DNA of 5,183 bases, taken from positions 1 to 5,183 of the forward strand of contig CAMTFK010000284.1 in the NCBI GenBank assembly GCA_947071285.1. Direction: 5' to 3'. Under the pieces are notes generated by a model. The model did no database searches. It saw nothing but the letters and a program-made list of their open reading frames with translations, and had not been told where the DNA came from. This document shows positions 1 to 5,183 of this stretch, piece after piece (within the stretch, counting starts at the first letter, position 1; every line of letters starts with the position of its first letter). Source of the DNA: an uncultured Bacteroides sp. Its GTDB lineage: Bacteria; Bacteroidota; Bacteroidia; Bacteroidales; Bacteroidaceae. The position numbers and the translations under genes were made by a program.

Positions 1-152
1 ATTTTATCGCTTGAGAACTCTCTTAAGAAGTGAAAACTTTTATCTACTTCTTGGATACATTCATCGGAAATTATTATTTCTTCGTCATTAAATAGTACCT
101 TTCGGAGTATCTCTAAATTTATATATTTGCCGACTATCATAGTATACTTCAT
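1..152 (-). CDS. Aromatic amino acid ammonia-lyase family protein (HutH/PAL/TAL-like), N-terminal fragment
   Basis: Only the first 50 codons are present; the gene runs off the left edge. The translation starts MKYTMIVGKYINLEILRKVL and ends HFLREFSSDK. The order 'LE(I/D)LRKVL', then a short acidic strand, then 'IIISDECIQEVDKSFHFLREF' is how lyases of the MIO-cofactor family begin, just before their conserved Tyr-Gly-x-Asn-Thr-Gly-Phe-Gly motif, which would lie immediately outside the window. These enzymes remove ammonia from His, Tyr or Phe to give an unsaturated acid; in Bacteroidetes they occur both in histidine breakdown and in aryl-polyene or flexirubin-type pigment clusters. Substrate cannot be judged from this piece. 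The fragment is only about 29% G+C (44 of 152 bases), well below its neighbours. A second in-frame ATG at 140 is a possible start. The family call rests on pattern recognition of a short N-terminus, so confidence is moderate. Confidence 0.62.
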   Translation of the reverse strand, partial: MKYTMIVGKYINLEILRKVLFNDEEIIISDECIQEVDKSFHFLREFSSDK

Positions 153-164
153 TGATATAGACTG

Positions 165-172
165 CAAAAATA
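165..172 (-). promoter_or_regulatory. Candidate Bacteroides -7 box (TATTTTTG) upstream of the lyase gene
   Basis: Read on the minus strand the sequence is TATTTTTG followed by CAG, an exact match to the Bacteroides sigma-ABfr -7 consensus TAnnTTTG. No TTTG-like -33 element is present 19-21 bases upstream. A transcript from here would begin only a few bases before the ATG at 152, so either the message is nearly leaderless or translation begins at the second ATG at 140. AT-rich DNA gives such matches by chance, hence the low confidence. Confidence 0.35.
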
Positions 173-205
173 GCTATTTTATATCAATAATAGATGTCTA
201 TGCAA

Positions 206-220
206 AATAAAACTTTTATT
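206..220. repeat. Short AT-only inverted repeat between bactofilin and lyase genes
   Basis: AATAAAACTTTTATT is a perfect inverted repeat with 7-base arms around a single central base. It lies 43 bases downstream of the bactofilin stop codon and is followed by TT on the minus strand. It could act as a weak terminator for the upstream operon or be an operator-like site, but the stem has no G-C pair and only about five pairs can form around a realistic loop. I see no better terminator in this gap. Confidence 0.25.
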
Positions 221-262
221 AGCGGAATGGTTTTTGGAAGCTTAAATCTATTGTAAATAATG

Positions 263-655
263 TTATTCAGTAATAGCTCCCAGTAATTTTACCTCATGAT
301 TCATCTCGTTTGTACTACAGCTTCCGTTGAACTTGGCTTGTGATTCTATCTCCAGTTTTGTGGTATAGATGTTGCCTTGCATCACACAGTTGGCTTTCAG
401 GGTGAGTTCTTCTTTCACATAAGCATCACCGATGATAGTGCCATGCAGGCATGCGTGTGTACAGGAGATGTTTCCGTTTATTCTTCCTTCAGGGCCAATC
501 ACAATTTTTCCGGTGCACCGGATATTGCCTTCTATCGTACCATCGATACGCATATCTCCTTCTATAGAACAGTCACCCTTAATTAAACTCTGGCTGGAAA
601 GGGTGGTTAACTGGTTACTAACTTTATCGTCTATTCCTTTTTTAGAGTTAAACAT
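263..655 (-). CDS. Bactofilin (polymer-forming cytoskeletal protein)
   Basis: This 130-residue protein is a typical small bactofilin (DUF583/PF04519 type). Bactofilins polymerise without nucleotides into filaments lining the inner face of the cytoplasmic membrane, where they scaffold cell-wall enzymes. Residues about 24-113 show the repeating pattern of a right-handed beta-helix: alternating hydrophobic residues with regular Gly/Asn turns, such as IEGDMRIDGTIEGNI (31-45) and VIGPEGRINGNI (52-63). The N-terminus MFNSKK resembles the short membrane-targeting peptide found at the start of other bactofilins; residues 114-130 form a short unstructured tail. Six cysteines (29, 47, 65, 69, 90, 113) are many for a cytosolic protein of this size. 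The start lies 37 bases after the RSH stop codon with no promoter-like box between, so co-transcription is likely. A GAAGG sits too far upstream (25 bases) to be a useful Shine-Dalgarno; the leader is A-rich. Confidence 0.9.
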   Translation of the reverse strand: MFNSKKGIDDKVSNQLTTLSSQSLIKGDCSIEGDMRIDGTIEGNIRCTGKIVIGPEGRINGNISCTHACLHGTIIGDAYVKEELTLKANCVMQGNIYTTKLEIESQAKFNGSCSTNEMNHEVKLLGAITE

Positions 656-692
656 ATTATAGTGTGTTTTTATTGTTTGACCTTCATTCCAT

Positions 693-2951
693 TTACGCTT
701 CTACACGGGTCACCTGTTTGATGTTCTGTATCTGTTTCAGATTATTACAAATGGTTTTCACGTCGTCCACGTCATGTACATACAACTGTAGGTTACCTTC
801 GAAGATGCCGTCTGTTGTTTCAATTGCCAGTTTGCGGATATTTACATTCAACTGGCGTGAGATGACTTGTGTCACCTCGTTCAGCAATCCCATGGCATCT
901 ATACCTTTTATATATATATTCACCAGGAAAGAGAGTTCCTTGTGTGTATCCCATTCTGTGGCAAGAATGCGATTTCCGTAGCTGCTCTTCAATCGGGCGG
1001 CAACGGGACATTGGCGTTTATGGATAATGATCCGGTCGTTCTCGTCAATGTATCCCAGTACATCATCACCGGGTATGGGGTGACAGCATTCCGCCATGAT
1101 ATAGTTCTTCTGGATATTCTCTTCCGTCAGTTTCAGGATTTGTTTCGTATTGATTTTCTCCTTTTCCTGCGGTACTTTCTCTTCAATCGGTTCTTTATTG
1201 TCTTTATTGCTGCCGAATGAGAATGTGAGGAACTTTTTCCAGTTGGTTCCTTGCTTCTCTTTCAAGGCATTCTTATCCAGATCTCCGAGTACGATTTTCT
1301 TGTTGCCGATGGCTATGAGTAATTCGTCACGGTTCTTCATGTTATGAGCCTTTACCAGTTTGTCTACCAGTATGTCATCCGGGCGCAGTTCTTCCTTCTT
1401 GAAGAATTCGTTCAGGAGATTTTCACCTTCTTTCTGGCTTGTTCTTTGCTCTTTGCGCAGGATGGCAGCTATTTTGGCGCGGGCACGGGCAGTCGTTGCG
1501 AATACTTCCCATTCCGGTTGTACGCGTTGGGATTTGGATGTCAGTACTTCCACCTGGTCACCGCTCTGCAATTTGTGACTCAGTGGTACAAGCTTATGGT
1601 TTACCTTTGCACCGATGCAGTGGCTGCCGATGTCTGTGTGCAGGGAGAATGCAAAGTCCAATGCTGTAGAATTCTGTGGCATGGTTTTGATTTCCCCCTT
1701 CGGGGTAAATACAAATATCTCCGATGCAAAAAGATTTAGTTTGATGGTGTCGAGGAAGTCGATAGCGTCCGGTTGCGGGTCATCAAGAATTTCCTTGATG
1801 GTGCGCAGCCATTTATCCAGTTCGCCTTCGTCTTCACCGCCACCTCCTTCTTTGTATTTCCAGTGTGCGGCAAAGCCTTGTTCGGCTACGTCGTTCATGC
1901 GTTCGCTACGGATTTGCACTTCAATCCACTGTCCGTTGTTGCCCATAAGGGTGACGTGCAGGGCTTGATAACCGTTTGCCTTGGGGTGGCTCACCCAGTC
2001 GCGCAGGCGGTCGGGGTGGGGCTTGTATATTTTGGAGATGGAGACGTAGATATCAAAACAATCGTTCAGTTCCTCGTCCGTATTGCGTGGCTCGAAAATG
2101 ATGCGTACAGCAAGTAAGTCGTAGATTTCTTCGAACGGCACATGCTTGGTCTGCATCTTGTTCCAGATGGAGAAGATGGATTTTACACGTGCAAGAATAC
2201 GATATTTCAACCCCATCTTGTCCAGTTGGGCACGAATCGGAGCAGTGAACTCATTGAACACCTTGTCGCGCTCGGTGGCCGTAGCTGCCAGCTTTTCTTC
2301 AATTTCGTGATATTCTTCGGGATGCTCGTATCTGAAACTCAGGTTTTCCAGTTCAGTCTTTATTTTATAGAGCCCCAAGCGGTTGGCAAGAGGGGCATAG
2401 ATATACAACGTCTCACCTGCAATCTTGAATTGCTTGTTGGGCAGCATGGAGCCTAACGTACGCATATTATGCAGACGGTCGGCTATCTTGATAAGAATCA
2501 CACGTATATCATCGGACATTGTCAGCAGCAACTTTTTGAAGTTCTCTGCCTGTGCCGAAGCGCGGTCGCCGAAGATACCGCCGGATATTTTAGTCAGCCC
2601 GTCCACAATCTGGGCAATCTTCGGGCCGAAGATATTCTCTATGTCTTCTACGGTATAGTCTGTGTCCTCTACCACATCGTGCAGCAGGGCAGCACAAATG
2701 GATGTAGAACCCAGACCTATTTCGGTGCACACAATCTGTGCCACAGCAAGCGGGTGCATAATGTAAGGCTCGCCCGAACGGCGTTTGATGCCCTTATGCG
2801 CCTGGTTGGCAAAGTTGAATGCCTTTGTAATAATTTCAATACGCTTACGGTGTTTGGTTGCCAAATAGTCGTTCAACAGTTGCTGGAAAGCCTGTTCTAT
2901 CATTTCCTCTTCGACTTTATCTTTATCTTTCTGGCTCACATTCTCTTCCAT
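693..2951 (-). CDS. spoT: Bifunctional (p)ppGpp synthetase/hydrolase, RelA/SpoT (RSH) family
   Basis: This full-length RSH enzyme of 752 residues makes and degrades the stringent-response alarmone (p)ppGpp in the cytoplasm. The HD hydrolase domain is complete: H66, HD at 91-92, E95-D96 and D158 in ADRLHN. The synthetase domain (about 245-365) has R255/K257, D278, the substrate loop RLRD (315-318), NGYQALH (326-332) and EVQIR (344-348). A TGS domain follows (about 410-471), then a helical region, a charged linker (581-603), the cysteine motif CCHP (622-625) with HKRQC (644-648), and a C-terminal ACT domain (about 674-752). The RLRD loop is basic, as in bifunctional Rel/SpoT enzymes, not the acidic ExDD of synthetase-only RelA. 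With every hydrolase residue intact, both activities are expected. I chose the ATG at 2951 over the in-frame ATG at 3008 because AAAGGAG lies 8 bases upstream. Bacteroides usually also carries a separate RelA-type paralogue, not seen here. Confidence 0.95.
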   Translation of the reverse strand: MEENVSQKDKDKVEEEMIEQAFQQLLNDYLATKHRKRIEIITKAFNFANQAHKGIKRRSGEPYIMHPLAVAQIVCTEIGLGSTSICAALLHDVVEDTDYTVEDIENIFGPKIAQIVDGLTKISGGIFGDRASAQAENFKKLLLTMSDDIRVILIKIADRLHNMRTLGSMLPNKQFKIAGETLYIYAPLANRLGLYKIKTELENLSFRYEHPEEYHEIEEKLAATATERDKVFNEFTAPIRAQLDKMGLKYRILARVKSIFSIWNKMQTKHVPFEEIYDLLAVRIIFEPRNTDEELNDCFDIYVSISKIYKPHPDRLRDWVSHPKANGYQALHVTLMGNNGQWIEVQIRSERMNDVAEQGFAAHWKYKEGGGGEDEGELDKWLRTIKEILDDPQPDAIDFLDTIKLNLFASEIFVFTPKGEIKTMPQNSTALDFAFSLHTDIGSHCIGAKVNHKLVPLSHKLQSGDQVEVLTSKSQRVQPEWEVFATTARARAKIAAILRKEQRTSQKEGENLLNEFFKKEELRPDDILVDKLVKAHNMKNRDELLIAIGNKKIVLGDLDKNALKEKQGTNWKKFLTFSFGSNKDNKEPIEEKVPQEKEKINTKQILKLTEENIQKNYIMAECCHPIPGDDVLGYIDENDRIIIHKRQCPVAARLKSSYGNRILATEWDTHKELSFLVNIYIKGIDAMGLLNEVTQVISRQLNVNIRKLAIETTDGIFEGNLQLYVHDVDDVKTICNNLKQIQNIKQVTRVEA

Positions 2952-2959
2952 AACCTGTT

Positions 2960-2966
2960 CTCCTTT
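2960..2966 (-). promoter_or_regulatory. Strong Shine-Dalgarno of the RSH gene
   Basis: The minus strand reads AAAGGAG, then eight bases, then ATG at 2951. This is the only convincing Shine-Dalgarno in front of a gene start in the window; the other genes have A-rich leaders. It fixes the RSH start 19 codons downstream of the longest possible reading frame. Confidence 0.8.
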
Positions 2967-2978
2967 CTTCAATTGCTG

Positions 2979-3009
2979 CAAAAATAAGCAAATTTCAACA
3001 CCACGCAAG
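2979..3009 (-). promoter_or_regulatory. Candidate sigma-ABfr promoter for the RSH gene
   Basis: On the minus strand, CTTG (3009-3006, one mismatch to the -33 TTTG) is followed after 19 bases by TATTTTTG (2986-2979), an exact TAnnTTTG -7 box, continuing CAG. Element order and spacing (19-21 bases is usual) fit a Bacteroides housekeeping promoter. Transcription would begin around 2970-2975, leaving a leader of about 20 bases that contains the Shine-Dalgarno. It lies in the 69-base gap after the transglycosylase gene, so the RSH gene and bactofilin could be transcribed independently of the upstream genes. Confidence 0.55.
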
Positions 3010-3020
3010 CGTTTGTGCGT

Positions 3021-4328
3021 TTATTTATATATCTTCAGTTGCTTTCCGGCGGAAATATTGGTGTTACGCAAGCCGTTCCAACTTTGAAGTTGTTTGACGG
3101 TGACACCATAACGGCGTGCGATGGTTCCCAGTGTTTCTCCACTTCGTATCTTGTGACGAGTCAGATTTCCGCTACCGATAGTGGCGCGTCGTGCTGTAGA
3201 CCGGGTTTCGGAGATGGCTACCGTCCTGCGGTTCTTGAACAATTCGTTGGAACGATGGGTGTAGATTGTATCTTGGTTGTCGATAAATGTACTGATGGAG
3301 TTCATCGGCAGGCGGAGAGTCTGTGCTTTGCTTTCACCGGGAATAATGCTCTTTTTATACTGAGGATTAAGGCTTTTGACTTCTTCCAGGCTGACGCCAC
3401 AGATGTCGGCAAGTTGTTCGAAATGTAAGTTTTTCGTTACCTGAACGGTGTCCGTTGCATCAGGAATATTGGTTTCCATGGGGCAGATGTTGTGCTTGCA
3501 GTAATAGGTCATCACATAGTTGGCTGCAATAAATGCAGGCACATATCCTCGGGTTTCTTTCGGCAGGAAGTTGTAGATTTCCCAATAGTCCGTTTTTCCT
3601 CCGGCACGGCGTATGGCTTTGTTTATGGTGCCCGGACCGCAGTTGTAGGCGGCAATCACCAGGTTCCAGTCCTGATAGATGGCATACAAATCCTTCAGAT
3701 AGCGGGCGGCTGCCCAAGTGGCTTTTATTGGGTCGCAGCGTTCGTCGACGAGGCTGTTGCTTTCCAGCCCGTACATCTTTCCGGTGGCCAGCATAAACTG
3801 CCACAAGCCGGAGGCGCCTACGCGCGATCTGGCGGAAGGGTTGAGGGCGGACTCGATAATGGGCAGATATCTGAGCTCGAGCGGCAAGCCATAGGTATCG
3901 AGCGCTTCTTCAAAGATAGGCATGTAGAAGTTGCAGGCGCTCAACATGAACGCTACATTGTTGCGCAGACGTCCTGTGTACATATCTATAAATTTGCGTA
4001 CAATTTCATTGTAGGGCATTTCCATCACGGCAGGAATGCGGCTCAGGCGGTCGATATAGACAGAGTCGCTGAAAAGCGGATTCTCTGTGGATGTGCTGCA
4101 ATCTTTGCTCAGGTCGATATAATTCTTTGCTTTCCAGTCGGTGAGCAGGCTGTCCAGTGGATATGTCATACTTTGGGGAAGCTCGATACTTTCCTTTCGT
4201 TCTGTTCCGTTGTCGCGGATGAGCACATCCACACTTTCCTGCGCTTGCGCGTGGAAGGTGAAAAGTGATAGACAAAACAGGAACGGAGTAGCGATAAACT
4301 TCTTCATGTTTACAGATTTATTTTTCAT
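3021..4328 (-). CDS. mltD: MltD-like lytic transglycosylase (SLT domain plus LysM)
   Basis: This 435-residue secreted enzyme should cut the MurNAc-GlcNAc bond of peptidoglycan, forming 1,6-anhydro-MurNAc ends in the periplasm. Residues 1-29 are a signal peptide (Lys-rich start, hydrophobic core FIATPFLFCLSLF, likely cleavage after AQA at 29); no proper lipobox is visible, unlike the E. coli MltD lipoprotein. The SLT domain spans about 140-275: catalytic Glu159 in LPIIESALNP (155-164), GASGLWQFM (171-179) and AYNCGPG (227-233). Residues about 295-341 look like a degenerate LysM. A basic linker (about 365-392) precedes a clear C-terminal LysM (391-434, with SGETLGTIARRYGV and ISAGKQLKIYK) that would bind glycan strands. 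The ATG at 4328 has AAAGAA nine bases upstream; the ATG at 4307 would also give a good signal peptide, so the start is uncertain by seven codons. It lies 34 bases after the DUF5683 stop codon, probably in the same operon. Confidence 0.92.
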   Translation of the reverse strand: MKNKSVNMKKFIATPFLFCLSLFTFHAQAQESVDVLIRDNGTERKESIELPQSMTYPLDSLLTDWKAKNYIDLSKDCSTSTENPLFSDSVYIDRLSRIPAVMEMPYNEIVRKFIDMYTGRLRNNVAFMLSACNFYMPIFEEALDTYGLPLELRYLPIIESALNPSARSRVGASGLWQFMLATGKMYGLESNSLVDERCDPIKATWAAARYLKDLYAIYQDWNLVIAAYNCGPGTINKAIRRAGGKTDYWEIYNFLPKETRGYVPAFIAANYVMTYYCKHNICPMETNIPDATDTVQVTKNLHFEQLADICGVSLEEVKSLNPQYKKSIIPGESKAQTLRLPMNSISTFIDNQDTIYTHRSNELFKNRRTVAISETRSTARRATIGSGNLTRHKIRSGETLGTIARRYGVTVKQLQSWNGLRNTNISAGKQLKIYK

Positions 4329-4362
4329 GTGTGATTATTCTTTGGTATAGCTTATTTATTCA

Positions 4363-5183
4363 TTAAAAACGGAAACTACATTGCAGCCCGACCGACTTGT
4401 TGGAGGTGCCGCTACTGTACTGATTGTTGATAACAGCCGGCTCTATCCGCATACTAAGGTCGGGGGTGATGTCGAAATTAGATAACTCTGCATCTACATA
4501 AGCATCGATGACCGATATCAGATAAACGCCTATGAAAGCGAAGATACTCAAGTCACGATACCGGCGGTACGTGTCCTTTCTCTTTCGGAGGGTTTCTGTT
4601 ATTTGGGTTTTAGAAACACGGTCGATGTATCCGGGAGGCAGGAGATCGTTGATGCTGCTGGCATCCCAGTTTCCCTGGGCAGCATCCTTGTAGGCCTGCA
4701 TATAGTCCTTATACATTTTGCCATTCCACGTAAGTGCATATGCACATCCGGCAAACCCACCATATATAATAGGTAGCTTCCAGTATTTCCGGTTATAGAT
4801 TTGTCCGCCACCGGGAATGACGAGGGCGAGCCATGTCGCCTTGGTCGGATTGGGAATGAATACTTTCTTGTTGACTGCCTCGTGCAAACTGTCCGCCGGT
4901 GTGGGCGGTACTTGCGGGGTGGCAGTGGTGGTCATCTCTAACAAGCGTTTTTTGTTCTCGGCAGCAATGCTGTCGGCTACGGCAATACTGTCTACGGCTG
5001 CCGAAACCCGTTGCAAGGCAGGGGCGGCTTGCGAATCCAGACTATCCAGAGCTATCTGTGGCAATTTCCGCAGCGAGTCTGCCTGTTCTGCTTGTTGTCG
5101 TTTGGCAGCGGCGCGCGGGCGGTCCTGTCCATACATAGCAATCCCTGCCGTCTGCACGAGGCAAAGCAGCAGGGCGATACACC
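4363..5183 (-). CDS. DUF5683-family envelope protein, 5' end cut off by window edge
   Basis: The reading frame is open to the right edge, so the true start is outside. Residues before the GTG at 5157 (CIALLLCL) continue into VQTAGIAMYGQ and form the hydrophobic core and cleavage region of a signal peptide; GTG 5157 is therefore not the start. Residue numbers here count from GTG 5157. A long Ala/Gln/Ser/Asp-rich segment with repeated DS pairs (about 15-92) leads to the DUF5683 core: KATWLALVIPGGGQIYNRKYWKLP (106-129, the family's Pro-Gly-x-Gly-Gln-x-Tyr-Asn signature), a hydrophobic stretch 129-144, and a second one, SIFAFIGVYLISVIDAY (204-220). The C-terminus ends SVGLQCSFRF, alternating hydrophobic with a terminal Phe, like outer-membrane beta-strand ends. 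Function is unknown. In Bacteroidales, from general knowledge, such genes commonly follow parA/parB and precede this transglycosylase; those partners would lie beyond the right edge. Confidence 0.8.
   Translation of the reverse strand, partial: CIALLLCLVQTAGIAMYGQDRPRAAAKRQQAEQADSLRKLPQIALDSLDSQAAPALQRVSAAVDSIAVADSIAAENKKRLLEMTTTATPQVPPTPADSLHEAVNKKVFIPNPTKATWLALVIPGGGQIYNRKYWKLPIIYGGFAGCAYALTWNGKMYKDYMQAYKDAAQGNWDASSINDLLPPGYIDRVSKTQITETLRKRKDTYRRYRDLSIFAFIGVYLISVIDAYVDAELSNFDITPDLSMRIEPAVINNQYSSGTSNKSVGLQCSFRF

Noticed and set aside
2469..2987. Open frame of 172 codons on the plus strand, antisense to the 5' part of the RSH gene
   Set aside because: It overlaps the conserved HD hydrolase domain in antisense, has no family resemblance, and runs through the RSH start and its promoter region.
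3003..3020. ACGCA...TGCGT hairpin just after the transglycosylase stop codon as a terminator
   Set aside because: The stem has only about five pairs and no T-run follows on the minus strand; it also overlaps the predicted -33 element of the RSH promoter.
3492..4268. Open frame of 258 codons on the plus strand, antisense to the transglycosylase gene
   Set aside because: It lies fully inside a well-supported gene in the opposite direction, has no recognisable domain, and is explained by codon bias of the G+C-rich coding strand leaving the antisense frame free of stops.
4251..4328. Lipoprotein signal for the transglycosylase (cysteine at residue 19, in LFCLSL)
   Set aside because: The cysteine sits in the middle of the hydrophobic core and lacks a small residue before it; a normal signal peptidase I site after AQA fits better.
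693..4328. Frameshifts or decayed domains in the RSH or transglycosylase genes
   Set aside because: Both proteins read through with all expected domains in order and intact catalytic residues.
5155..5157. GTG at 5157 as the start of the DUF5683 protein
   Set aside because: The upstream in-frame codons to the window edge encode the hydrophobic core of a signal peptide, so the gene is truncated by the window and does not start here.

Overview
The window looks like Bacteroides or a close relative in the Bacteroidales. Three things point there: intergenic regions carry TAnnTTTG-type -7 boxes, most starts lack a Shine-Dalgarno sequence and have A-rich leaders instead, and the gene set (DUF5683 protein, LysM lytic transglycosylase and long RSH enzyme in tandem) is typical of that order. 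Every gene I can support is on the minus strand.

Reading in the direction of transcription (right to left): (1) 5183-4363, the 3' part of a DUF5683-family envelope protein whose first codons lie beyond the window edge; (2) 4328-3021, an MltD-like membrane-associated lytic transglycosylase with a signal peptide, an SLT domain and a C-terminal LysM; (3) 2951-693, a full-length RelA/SpoT-type (p)ppGpp synthetase/hydrolase, whose start I place at 2951 because of a strong Shine-Dalgarno and an upstream promoter-like sequence; (4) 655-263, a small bactofilin; (5) 152-1, the first 50 codons of an AT-rich gene that resembles the N-terminus of an aromatic amino acid (histidine/tyrosine/phenylalanine) ammonia-lyase and continues beyond the left edge.

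Genes 1-4 are separated by 34, 69 and 37 bases and probably form one transcription unit, with an additional internal promoter in front of the RSH gene. Together they cover envelope structure, peptidoglycan cleavage, the stringent response and a polymerising cytoskeletal scaffold. This suggests, as inference only, a growth and envelope housekeeping cluster. The 110-base gap 153-262 separates this cluster from the lyase gene. It holds a -7 promoter-like box and a small AT-only inverted repeat.

I see no mobile element, CRISPR array, RNA gene or clearly new system. The findings below are mostly about start-site correction, residue variants in the RSH enzyme, and the bactofilin/transglycosylase/RSH linkage.
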